64,000 bases of DNA from Pseudomonas luteola NBRC 103146 (GTDB lineage: Bacteria > Pseudomonadota > Gammaproteobacteria > Pseudomonadales > Pseudomonadaceae): contig NZ_BDAE01000024.1 in NCBI RefSeq assembly GCF_002091675.1, forward strand, positions 1-64,000, in the 5' to 3' direction. Shown here piece by piece: positions 32,926 through 40,669 of the stretch (positions are counted from its first letter, which is position 1; each line of letters starts with the position of its first letter). Under the pieces are notes generated by a model. It was not told the origin of the DNA, searched no databases, and saw nothing but the letters and a program-made list of their open reading frames with translations. The position numbers and the translations under genes are program-made.

Positions 32926-35403
32926 ATGGATTTTCCTGCTTACCGGCGCCATCTGGGTCGCCTTGGTCTTGTTTCAGTACTGGGGCTTGCGGGCTGCCAG
33001 ACAACGTTTGATCAACGTGACACGGATAGCCTTCCACCCAGCTCGGGCGTTCAGCCCATCAAGGGACTTGCAGAAAACGCGTCGATTCGGCGAAGCGAAC
33101 TGGGCGTGCCCCTGATCGAAACATCGACCTTTCACGATGCGCTGTTCACGCTGGGTTATGTCCACGCATCGGATCGACTGAGCCAAATGATTACCTTGCG
33201 CCTGCTGGCGCAAGGACGGCTGGCAGAAATGGCAGGGCCGGACGCATTGGACACCGATCGCCTTATGCGTGCGGTCAATCTCAGGAAAACGGCAGAAACT
33301 GCCTACAAGAATGCATCGCCACGCCTGAAGAAATTCCTAGAGGTCTACGCTCGCGGCGTTAACGCCTACCTGTTCCGTTACCGGAACAAGCTTCCAGCAG
33401 ATCTGGCCGCCACCGGTTATCAGCCTGAATATTGGAAGCCTGAGGACTCCGCCCTGCTCTTTGCTCTGCTCGATTTCAGTCTGTCCGTCAATCTGAACGA
33501 GGAACTGGCCAGTCTGGCGTTGGCACAAAAGGTCAGCGCCGATACCTTGGCCTGGTTGCTGCCCAGCTATTTCGATGAGCCGATTCCCGTCGACGAAGCT
33601 GCCAAACTCAAGGGTTTGTCCTTGGCGGGACAAATCCCAGGGCTGGAGGCGTTGAACGCAGCCTCAACACGCCTCGCCCAGGTAAACGGATTGACGGTTC
33701 CCGCCGGAAGCAGCTGGGCCATTGCTCCGCAACGCAGTCGCAGCGGCAAGAGCTTGTTGGCAGGTGACCTCAGCCAATCGCTAGCCCTGTCATCAGCCTG
33801 GAGCTACGTACAGGTTCGTGCGCCCCGTTACCAGGCGGCAGGATTGTCCCTGGCGGGAACGCCGTTCATTCTTTCCGGCTACAACGGCAAGCTGGCCTGG
33901 TCGTTTTCTCCAGCCATGGGCGACACTCAGGATCTATATCTTGAACGTGTACGCACCCAGGGCAGCGGCTTGAGCTACGAGGTCAATAGAAAATGGACAC
34001 CTGCAGCGGTCCGTTCCGAGACCTTTTTCATCAAAGGCCAGCGGCCGGTACGAGAGACTGTCTTCGAAACCCGGCATGGCCCGCTGATCAATCATCAAGT
34101 CGGCCAGCAAAGCGGTTATGGTCTGGCCTTGCGCAGGGCTACGCTCGATACGGACACATCCATGGATGCAGTATTCGACCTGAGCCGGGCCAAGGATGTT
34201 GACCGTGCATTCGAGATAACCCGAGACATCCGAGCGCTTGCGCTAAATATAGTCTTTGCCGACGCCGAACATGTTGCGTGGCAGGTGACCGGCCTATACC
34301 CCAACCGCCGCGAAGGACGCGGGCTGCTGCCCTCACCCGGGTGGACCGATCGTTATGAATGGGATGGTTTTGCCGACCCGATGTTGCATCCCTATGATCA
34401 GGACCCCTCCCAAGGGTGGCTTGGCAATGCTGGCAACCGTACGGTACCGCTGGGATATGGCATGCAGCTATCAAGCTCATGGCAGGCTCCTGAGCGGGCC
34501 GAACGTATTGCTCAGCTTGCAGGCTCGCAGACACGGCTGGAAGCTCGCAACCTGATGGCCATGCAGGCAGACCAGACCTCACCGTTGGTCGCCAAGGTCC
34601 AGGCCATGCTGAGCGCACCGGGCATGGCTCAGCCCCTCAAATCGGCCATCGAGGCCCTACCGGCTGAGCAACGCGCACATGCCAGCGAGGCCTTGCGCCG
34701 AATCGGCACGTTCGATGGGCGCCTATTGGCCACGTCAGCCGATGCGGCCGTCTATGAAGCATTTCTGCAGGCTACCGCTCGACTGACTTTTGCCGATGAA
34801 CTGGGAGGAAGCAACAGCCCGGCGATGCAGGCCCTCAACCGGATCGCCACGCTCTCTTACTCGGCTCAGATCGATCATCTTCTGACCCGGGACGATAGTC
34901 CTTTCTGGAATGATACCCAGACGACAGCCAGGCACGACAAGCCGGCCATTCTTGCCCAGGCGCTTGCCTCAGCCATTGCCGAATGCGAGCAGGTCATGGG
35001 TAATGACCGAAACAGCTGGCAATGGGGGCGTCTGCACACGTATGACTGGCAGGGCGAAACCGAACAGACGGCCGCCCGGCCAGGTACCAGTACACGCTAT
35101 CCCGCTCGCCGGGCATATCCAGGAGGCGGTGACTTCTCGACACTAGATCGCTCGGCCTATGGCTGGGGCAAAGGCTTTGGGGCACACAGTGCCAACAGCT
35201 TGCGCATGGTCGTGGATTTTGGTCAGCCGGAACCGTTTATGGCCATTGATGGCAAGGGGCAGTCGGATAATCCGGCCAGCCCTTACTACGGCAAGGGCAT
35301 CGAACCCTGGCTGAAAGGTCAGTATTCCAGCTTCCCCTTCCAGCCGCACAATCTGGATCGTGTTTATGGCACGCGTCGTCTGACGCTAACGCCTGCCCAG
35401 TAA
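32926..35403 (+). CDS. QuiP-like penicillin-acylase family lipoprotein, catalytic residues lost
   Basis: An 825-residue member of the penicillin amidase/AHL acylase family, closest in context to QuiP (next to the GST gene as in P. aeruginosa). A lipoprotein signal ends in LGLAGC24. Family proteins are cut so that Ser becomes beta1 of an N-terminal nucleophile hydrolase, in a motif S-N-x-W. Here the equivalent stretch is A260-G261-S262-S263-W264, so the beta1 place is Gly. The family A-N-D-x-H-L motif with beta-His23 reads A279-G-D-L-S283, exactly 23 from G261. The A-N-N motif with the oxyanion Asn (about beta241) reads A502-G503-N504. The downstream Arg (R524) and the HGP motif are kept. The frame is intact and full length. 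It probably lacks normal acylase activity; a shifted Ser262 nucleophile cannot be excluded. Confidence 0.85.
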   Translation: MDFPAYRRHLGRLGLVSVLGLAGCQTTFDQRDTDSLPPSSGVQPIKGLAENASIRRSELGVPLIETSTFHDALFTLGYVHASDRLSQMITLRLLAQGRLAEMAGPDALDTDRLMRAVNLRKTAETAYKNASPRLKKFLEVYARGVNAYLFRYRNKLPADLAATGYQPEYWKPEDSALLFALLDFSLSVNLNEELASLALAQKVSADTLAWLLPSYFDEPIPVDEAAKLKGLSLAGQIPGLEALNAASTRLAQVNGLTVPAGSSWAIAPQRSRSGKSLLAGDLSQSLALSSAWSYVQVRAPRYQAAGLSLAGTPFILSGYNGKLAWSFSPAMGDTQDLYLERVRTQGSGLSYEVNRKWTPAAVRSETFFIKGQRPVRETVFETRHGPLINHQVGQQSGYGLALRRATLDTDTSMDAVFDLSRAKDVDRAFEITRDIRALALNIVFADAEHVAWQVTGLYPNRREGRGLLPSPGWTDRYEWDGFADPMLHPYDQDPSQGWLGNAGNRTVPLGYGMQLSSSWQAPERAERIAQLAGSQTRLEARNLMAMQADQTSPLVAKVQAMLSAPGMAQPLKSAIEALPAEQRAHASEALRRIGTFDGRLLATSADAAVYEAFLQATARLTFADELGGSNSPAMQALNRIATLSYSAQIDHLLTRDDSPFWNDTQTTARHDKPAILAQALASAIAECEQVMGNDRNSWQWGRLHTYDWQGETEQTAARPGTSTRYPARRAYPGGGDFSTLDRSAYGWGKGFGAHSANSLRMVVDFGQPEPFMAIDGKGQSDNPASPYYGKGIEPWLKGQYSSFPFQPHNLDRVYGTRRLTLTPAQ

Positions 35404-35415
35404 GCGAGCCGGCCC

Positions 35416-35430
35416 TGGCATATCACTTGC
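35416..35430 (+). promoter_or_regulatory. Sigma-54 promoter of nasS-nasT
   Basis: TGGCATA-TCAC-TTGC has the -24 GG and -12 GC elements at the required spacing. Transcription would begin about 12 nt further, just before the ANTAR P1 hairpin at 35448. Confidence 0.7.
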
Positions 35431-35447
35431 TTCATGTGTCTTCAGAA

Positions 35448-35542
35448 GCAAGTGCCAACGGCGGCATTTGCTGACCGTATATTCGACAATGGCGTCGTTC
35501 TGCGCCGATAACCCTTGTTATCGGCCTTAACGGCGCTTTTTT
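35448..35542 (+). promoter_or_regulatory. ANTAR-type antitermination leader of nasS
   Basis: P1 (35448-35471) is a 9-bp stem GCAAGTGCC/GGCATTTGC with hexaloop AACGGC. P2 (35484-35497) is CGAC/GTCG with hexaloop AATGGC. Both loops have A1 and G4, the ANTAR recognition bases. The terminator pairs 35491-35499 with 35529-35537 around an inner 9-bp hairpin (35504-35525) and ends in six T. Its 5' arm includes part of P2, so the two are mutually exclusive. Confidence 0.75.
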
Positions 35543-35567
35543 GTTTATGTTTTTGCCAAGGCTTGCT

Positions 35568-36773
35568 ATGACGACGATTAACGCCCTCGCCTGGGTATTA
35601 GGCTCGGATGCACCAGAACGGAGCATTGTAAATCTGGGCTTCATGCCCCTGACCGACGCTGCCTCGCTGATCGTGGCAGCCACTCAAGGATTCGCTCAGC
35701 CCTACGGATTGACCCTGCACCTGCATCGTCAGCCGTCCTGGTCAGCCCTGAGGGATCGTCTACTCAATGGCGAGCTGGATGCGGCGCACAGCTTGTACAG
35801 CATGATCTATGGCCTGCAATTGGGGCTGGGCAGCTCGTCACCTACCGACATGGCTGTCCTGATGGGCTTGGCCCAGAATGGGCAAAGCATCAACCTCTCA
35901 GCCTCGCTCGCGACCGAAGGTGTCACTACAGCTGAAGCACTGGCACACCGTATTCAGCAGTCTTCGCAGGCTCCGCTTGTGCTGGCGCATACTCTACCCA
36001 CCGGGACTCATGCGCTCTGGCTGTACTACTGGCTGGCCGCCAAAGGCATCCATCCGCTGGAAGATGTGAGCACCGCTGTGGTGCCTCCACCGATGATGGT
36101 GGAGCATTTACGCGCTGGCCGAATCGATGGATATTGTGTAGGCGAGCCCTGGGGCGCCTCGGCCATTGAGCAAGGCCTGGGCGTGACCCTGGCTACAACG
36201 CAATCCATCTGGCCGGATCATCCAGAAAAGGTGTTGGCCTGTACCCGTGCGTTTGCCGAGCAGAACCCCAACACGGCCCGCGCCTTGATCTGTGCCCTGC
36301 TCGATGCCAGCCGGTTCATCGAGGAAAGTCTCGAGAATCGTCGCAGCACTGCACAACTGATCAGCGGCGCCGCTTATGTCAATGCACCGGTAAGCGCCAT
36401 CGAGCCGCGCATGTTAGGTCAGTACACAAATGGACTGGGGCAGCGCTGGCAGGATGAGCATCCCCTGCGCTTCTTTCATAAGGGTGCAGTCAATATGCCC
36501 TATCTATCAGATGGCATGTGGTTCATGACTCAATTCCGCCGCTGGGGTCTTTTGCGCAATGACCCTGACTACGTGGGAGTGGCCCGTCAGGTACAGCAGC
36601 TCTCGCTTTACGGCGAGGCGGCAGCGCGTGTAGGCGTGGAGGTTCCTGATCAGCCCCTGCGCAGCGCTACGCTCATTGACGGCCGGGTATGGGATGGACA
36701 GGATCCGGCAGGCTACGCCCGCAGCTTTACCCTGCATGCCCTGGCTGACGCCATGCTTAATCCACTGACTTGA
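35568..36773 (+). CDS. nasS: NasS, nitrate/nitrite sensor of the NasS-NasT pair
   Basis: A 401-residue cytoplasmic relative of the NrtA/CmpA substrate-binding proteins. It lacks a signal peptide (MTTINALAWVLGSDAPE), which distinguishes the sensor from the transporter component. Fold landmarks include NLGFMPLTDAASLIVAATQGF, LNGELDAAHSLYSMIYGLQLGLG, GTHALWLYYWLAAKGI and GRIDGYCVGEPWG. In known systems NasS holds NasT inactive and releases it on binding nitrate or nitrite. The start at 35568 sits after AAGG; a start nine codons earlier is less likely. It is 19 bp upstream of nasT. Preceded by its own sigma-54 promoter and ANTAR leader, so the pair seems autoregulated. Confidence 0.93.
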   Translation: MTTINALAWVLGSDAPERSIVNLGFMPLTDAASLIVAATQGFAQPYGLTLHLHRQPSWSALRDRLLNGELDAAHSLYSMIYGLQLGLGSSSPTDMAVLMGLAQNGQSINLSASLATEGVTTAEALAHRIQQSSQAPLVLAHTLPTGTHALWLYYWLAAKGIHPLEDVSTAVVPPPMMVEHLRAGRIDGYCVGEPWGASAIEQGLGVTLATTQSIWPDHPEKVLACTRAFAEQNPNTARALICALLDASRFIEESLENRRSTAQLISGAAYVNAPVSAIEPRMLGQYTNGLGQRWQDEHPLRFFHKGAVNMPYLSDGMWFMTQFRRWGLLRNDPDYVGVARQVQQLSLYGEAAARVGVEVPDQPLRSATLIDGRVWDGQDPAGYARSFTLHALADAMLNPLT

Positions 36774-36792
36774 CTTCGAGGCGACAAGCACC

Positions 36793-37368
36793 ATGCGCAT
36801 TCTGCTTATCGACGACACCCCGAAGAAGGTAGGCCGCCTGAAGGCCGCCCTGCTGGAAGCCGGCTTTGACGTAATCGAAGAGTCCGGCCTGACCATAGAC
36901 CTGCCCGCCCGAATCGAAGCGACCCGCCCCGATGTCATCCTGTTCGACACCCAGTCGCCCAGCCGTGACGTTATGGATCAGGTATGCCTGGTGACGCGAG
37001 ACCGCCCTCGGCCAATCGTCATGTTTACCGACGAGCACGATCCAGATGTCATGCGCCAGGCAATTCAGTCAGGTGTGAGCGCCTATATCGTGGAAGGCAT
37101 TCATGCCCAACGGTTGCAACCGATCCTCGACGTGGCCATGGCACGCTTCGAAACCGATCAGGCTCTGCGCGCCCAGCTGCAGGCACGGGAACAGCAACTA
37201 GCCGAGCGCAAGCGAATCGAGCTGGCGAAAGGCATGTTGATGAAAATGCGGGACTGCAATGAGGAACAGGCTTACACCCTGATGCGCCGCCAGGCCATGA
37301 GTAAACAGCAAAAGCTCGCTCAGGTAGCCGAGCAGATCATTTCCATGAACGAGCTACTCGGCATGTAA
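36793..37368 (+). CDS. nasT: NasT, ANTAR-domain transcription antiterminator
   Basis: A 191-residue protein with an N-terminal receiver-like domain (MRILLIDDTPKKVGRLKAAL; acceptor-position Asp in VILFDTQSP about residue 53; Thr in MFTDEHD about 78) and a C-terminal ANTAR RNA-binding domain (ERKRIELAKGMLMKMRDCNEEQAYTLMRRQAMSKQQKLA, with helices and the conserved K-G-M-L and Y-x-x-M/L-R-x-x-A/S pattern). It binds paired hexaloop hairpins in nas mRNAs and prevents termination. In this window four such leaders exist (before nasS, nasA, nirB and cobA). Co-transcribed with nasS. Confidence 0.95.
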   Translation: MRILLIDDTPKKVGRLKAALLEAGFDVIEESGLTIDLPARIEATRPDVILFDTQSPSRDVMDQVCLVTRDRPRPIVMFTDEHDPDVMRQAIQSGVSAYIVEGIHAQRLQPILDVAMARFETDQALRAQLQAREQQLAERKRIELAKGMLMKMRDCNEEQAYTLMRRQAMSKQQKLAQVAEQIISMNELLGM

Positions 37369-37374
37369 AGCCCC

Positions 37375-39087
37375 TCATTGACGTTGTTGCACGGCGTGCG
37401 CTGGCGAGGTTGGCAGCGCAGTGACCGTCTGACTCAAGCAGACCCGGTTGCGGCCCTCGCGCTTGGCTTCGTAGAGCGCCTTGTCGGCAGCCTGCAGCAG
37501 TTCCTCGGCCTTCTGACCGCTCTGCGGATACATGGCAATACCCAGCGAAATGGTGACCGGGCCCAGTGGCGTACCGCCATACATGACTTGCATACGGCTG
37601 ACTGCCTCACGCAGCGCTTCGCAGCGTGCCACTGCCCCTGCCTGAGTACACTCGGGCAGCACCAGTGCAAATTCCTCCCCTCCAAAACGACAAGCCAGAT
37701 CGCTGGCACGCACCAAACGTTTCATTTCTACCGCCAAGTGTCTCAGCACAGCATCACCCGCTTCATGGCCATGCGTGTCGTTAAATCGCTTGAAGTGATC
37801 CACATCGAGCAGAACGATAGCAGTAGTAGTCTGATTACGGCCCGCTCGTAACAGCTCACGACTAACCGTCTCATCCAGGAATCGTCGATTGTGGAGTCCT
37901 GTCAGGGAGTCGATGATCGATTGATGACGCAAGCTTTCTCGTAGTGCAAGGTTAGCGACACCAAGCGAGACCTGTTCAGCAAATGCCTCGGCTAGCTCAA
38001 TGCCACTCTTAGGATGATTGCAAAGTGTCAGCACGCCAACGGGTTCGCCCTGAGCCATGAGCGGAACACACACGTATCCATTTGTGCTGAGGGAAAGCCC
38101 TGCCATATGGGGACAGATCAAATCCTTATTAATATCCTGCACATCATGTGTCTGCCCACGGCGTACGGACCAGCACTGATGCGGTTCAAACAAGGTCTTA
38201 ACAGGGTCCCACCCGTTCCATGAACCGGCCATCTCCAGTACATCCCGTGAAGGATGATAAAGGTGTATGCACCCAGGTGCGTCACTGAAAAGCTGACTGC
38301 CAAAACGGGTAATGATGTCGTAGCACTCAGGAAAGTCGGTGGTAGAGTGCAGCGCACCTGCCATGCGGCTCATTAAAACCGTCTCGTGATTGCGATTTTC
38401 CAATGCCAGCATGCCGCGAGATAACTGTTCGGAAAGGTCAAGTAGGCGGCTTTCACTTGCCTTGGTCTCATTCAGTACGCGAAATGTAAACTTATAGAGA
38501 ATAACGACCAACACGAGATCAAGCAGGGCAATAAAGAGCAGAGCGATACGTATAATCTGACGCCGAAGCTCGATTTCCTGGCCAACCAACAGGCTTTTTT
38601 GCTGAATACGGTTTTCAAGCATCGATACCTCCTGACGGACGGTATCCATAAGCCTTTTGCCTTCTCCTGTATTAATGCGTGCGATTGCCTGAGCCTGACC
38701 TCTATCCCGATGTAGCTGAATGACGCTATTCCAGTAGTTTCGCTGCTCCGTAATATGCCCTTGAAGCGCTATAAATTCTGGATACTCCTTAACGTCAATC
38801 TCATTTTTCAAGGACCCCAGAAGATGGTCCACTTCGGCGTAGCCCTGAAACAATGGAGTGAGGTAATCCTCTCGCCCAGTCAGAACAAACCCTCTTTGCC
38901 CCGTTTCTCCATCTTTGACGGCTGAAATGAGCCGCTCAATTTTTTGTAGTTGCGATTCCAGCGTTTCATACTCATCAATGCTTTCCCTGACCCAGGTAGT
39001 ACTACCCAAAGGCACAAGGATATTAATCACCAGCAAAATGATGATGAGACTGAATCGGCTACGCAGCTGCGAAGCAGTTTTGGTCAT
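37375..39087 (-). CDS. Membrane diguanylate cyclase with CHASE3 and GAF domains
   Basis: A 570-residue signalling protein. Order: TM helix (about 12-30), CHASE3 extracytoplasmic sensor (about 38-175; KDGETGQRGFVLTGREDYLTPL), second TM (about 180-200), short coil, GAF domain (about 240-385), and GGDEF domain (410-555). The active-site motif is FGGEEF, preceded five residues earlier by RASD, an allosteric inhibition site. So it should make cyclic di-GMP with product inhibition. The start MTKTASQLRSR at 39087 is chosen because it directly precedes the first TM; an upstream codon at 39222 is possible. Convergent with nasT; not part of the usual nas cluster. Confidence 0.88.
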   Translation of the reverse strand: MTKTASQLRSRFSLIIILLVINILVPLGSTTWVRESIDEYETLESQLQKIERLISAVKDGETGQRGFVLTGREDYLTPLFQGYAEVDHLLGSLKNEIDVKEYPEFIALQGHITEQRNYWNSVIQLHRDRGQAQAIARINTGEGKRLMDTVRQEVSMLENRIQQKSLLVGQEIELRRQIIRIALLFIALLDLVLVVILYKFTFRVLNETKASESRLLDLSEQLSRGMLALENRNHETVLMSRMAGALHSTTDFPECYDIITRFGSQLFSDAPGCIHLYHPSRDVLEMAGSWNGWDPVKTLFEPHQCWSVRRGQTHDVQDINKDLICPHMAGLSLSTNGYVCVPLMAQGEPVGVLTLCNHPKSGIELAEAFAEQVSLGVANLALRESLRHQSIIDSLTGLHNRRFLDETVSRELLRAGRNQTTTAIVLLDVDHFKRFNDTHGHEAGDAVLRHLAVEMKRLVRASDLACRFGGEEFALVLPECTQAGAVARCEALREAVSRMQVMYGGTPLGPVTISLGIAMYPQSGQKAEELLQAADKALYEAKREGRNRVCLSQTVTALPTSPAHAVQQRQ

Positions 39088-39266
39088 TAATCGATTCCAA
39101 GAAAATCCATACCTGTTTTGATGAGCTGCAGCCTCATCAATATCAAGCTTAGATACTATAAGTTCTCTATATGCCGACCATATCGGTAGCGAAACGAATA
39201 AATTAAGAACTGACGGGTCCACTATAGTGTTACATTCATTTTCATGAAGAGCTTTTCCGCTCTGAC

Positions 39267-39295
39267 TTGAAGGCGGCCCCTATCTAGGCTATAAG
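39267..39295 (+). promoter_or_regulatory. Sigma-70-type promoter of the unknown gene pair
   Basis: TTGAAG and TATAAG are separated by 17 bp, a good -35/-10 pair. It would start transcription near 39302, favouring the start codon at 39322 over the one at 39310 for the first gene. Confidence 0.6.
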
Positions 39296-39321
39296 CCCGG
39301 AAACCCCGTATGGACATCATC

Positions 39322-39516
39322 ATGCTCAAACACCTGATCGGTCTGTTCAAAGCGCCTTCGGAAGAAGAGCGGAAATTGGCGCAAACGATCAACAACTCGT
39401 ACAAGTCCCTTCGGGTCGTGGGCCGCGGTACCATCCGAATTGATCCTGAAGAAGTGTTCGACTCGCCGGAGTTCAAGCAGGATCTCGACCGAGCCAAGCG
39501 CCTTATCAACGGCTAA
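39322..39516 (+). CDS. Small unknown protein, first of a two-gene unit
   Basis: A 64-residue soluble charged protein, MLKHLIGLFKAPSEEERK then a body with VVGRGTIRIDPEEVFDSPEFKQDLDRAKRLING. No domain was recognised. Start 39322 is preferred since a GGA lies before it and the predicted transcription start is too near the ATG at 39310. Its TAA stop is immediately followed by the ATG of the next gene, so translation is coupled. Present between the cyclase and the nasA leader. Confidence 0.6.
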   Translation: MLKHLIGLFKAPSEEERKLAQTINNSYKSLRVVGRGTIRIDPEEVFDSPEFKQDLDRAKRLING

Positions 39517-40293
39517 ATGTTTCTTCTCCTTCTTCTGCCTATCCTGGTTAGCGGATTTCTCGTCTGTCACAAGCACCCGCTTTTCTACTATCGCCTGCAT
39601 CGCTACGAGGGACAGTACCTCTATTTGCAGAGCGCCCGGCTGGGTCTGTTTTGCGCGCTTCTTTCGCTGACCTTCAACCTCGCCCTGTTTCTGCTCGTGG
39701 CTCAGCATGACTGGACGGTGGCAGGTCGTACCTTTTCGCTCGATTACTTTTCCGGCCTGACAGGCCTGATCCTGCGAACCCATGCCATTGAGGAGGCAAG
39801 CCAGGCCGCCCAGCTCTCCTGGATTCTTATCCTCACCGTGACCGCACTCATGATCCCAAGACCCTGGGCATTTCTGGCCAAGGCTTACATCAAGCGGCGG
39901 CATGGGTTGAAGGAAGAGAACTATGCAATGTTTCTCATGGCCGGCATTCTCAAGGACAGCCCGCTGGATGACCTGCTGTTCAATGCCACGATCAACCGTG
40001 AAACCCTGATGCTCTCCCTGGAGGAGCGCAAGGTCTATGTAGGCAAAATCACGACCCTGGGCGAACCCAGCGAAACGGAAGGTGCCGATCAGGAGGTCTG
40101 CATCAAGCCGATTATGAGTGGCTATCGGGACAAGGACAAACTCTGGGTAACGTTCACGACCCACTATGCCGATGCGGACAAGGATATTTACCTCACGCTG
40201 AAGCAGAGCCAAATCCTGTCTGCAACCAAGTTTGACTTTGATGCCTACGAGCGCTTTGTCCGCAGTAAAAAGCCGGACCATGTAACGTCCTAA
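39517..40293 (+). CDS. Unknown membrane protein, second of a two-gene unit
   Basis: A 258-residue protein. Three hydrophobic segments occupy the N-terminal half (MFLLLLLPILVSGFLV; LGLFCALLSLTFNLALFLLV; LSWILILTVTALMIP), then a cytoplasmic region with RPWAFLAKAYIKRRHGLKEENYAMFLMAGILKDSPLDDLLFNATINRE and a mixed alpha/beta end. The stretch VYVGKITTLGEP and IKPIMSGYRDKDKLWVTFTTHYADAD looks like an Sm-like or beta-barrel fold, but no family was recognised. It begins directly after the stop of the small upstream gene. Function unknown. Confidence 0.7.
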   Translation: MFLLLLLPILVSGFLVCHKHPLFYYRLHRYEGQYLYLQSARLGLFCALLSLTFNLALFLLVAQHDWTVAGRTFSLDYFSGLTGLILRTHAIEEASQAAQLSWILILTVTALMIPRPWAFLAKAYIKRRHGLKEENYAMFLMAGILKDSPLDDLLFNATINRETLMLSLEERKVYVGKITTLGEPSETEGADQEVCIKPIMSGYRDKDKLWVTFTTHYADADKDIYLTLKQSQILSATKFDFDAYERFVRSKKPDHVTS

Positions 40294-40406
40294 CAAGACG
40301 ATGCCTGTGCCCCATATCCGGGCATGTCTATCCACGATGCGCTGTAATGATTCAGACGGGCGGATGGTCTGACGGTAAAACCGCAGGCCAGAGCGCTTTG
40401 CTGACT

Positions 40407-40421
40407 TGGCGTGGCGTTTGC
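40407..40421 (+). promoter_or_regulatory. Sigma-54 promoter of nasA
   Basis: TGGCGTG-GCGT-TTGC has correct -24/-12 spacing. The predicted start lies just before the P1 hairpin at 40437. Confidence 0.7.
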
Positions 40422-40436
40422 TAATCCATCCGTAAC

Positions 40437-40524
40437 GGTAGCCAACGGCGGTTACCCACCTACGACAAAGGCGTCGCGTTGCTCCTGCTCCGGCAGAGGG
40501 CAACGTGGCGCCTTTGTCGTTTCT
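40437..40524 (+). promoter_or_regulatory. ANTAR-type antitermination leader of nasA
   Basis: P1 (40437-40456) is GGTAGCC/GGTTACC with hexaloop AACGGC. P2 (40463-40476) is CGAC/GTCG with hexaloop AAAGGC. The terminator pairs 40462-40473 with 40509-40520 in a perfect 12-bp stem with inner pairing (CGTTGC/GCAACG), followed by a short GTTTCT tail. P2 lies inside the terminator 5' arm. The remaining 145 bp to the start codon hold no feature recognised apart from a GAGG ribosome site. Confidence 0.8.
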
Positions 40525-40669
40525 GCCCCAATGCCCGGGGCGGGTGGACGCTCCGCGGTTGTGCTGAATGCCTGGCATTTCACAACGCACGTCAGGCGCG
40601 TTCGCCTTGTGATGTTCGAACTGAGGCCCTGCCGCGTGGCGGGTACATCGTTGATTACGAGGTGCACGA

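Noticed and set aside
35424-35454. 10-bp inverted repeat after the quiP-like gene, apparent terminator
   Set aside because: Its left arm contains the -12 element of the nasS sigma-54 promoter and its right arm is part of the P1 stem; there is no T-run. It may still act as a terminator for readthrough from upstream, but the promoter and P1 reading explains it better.
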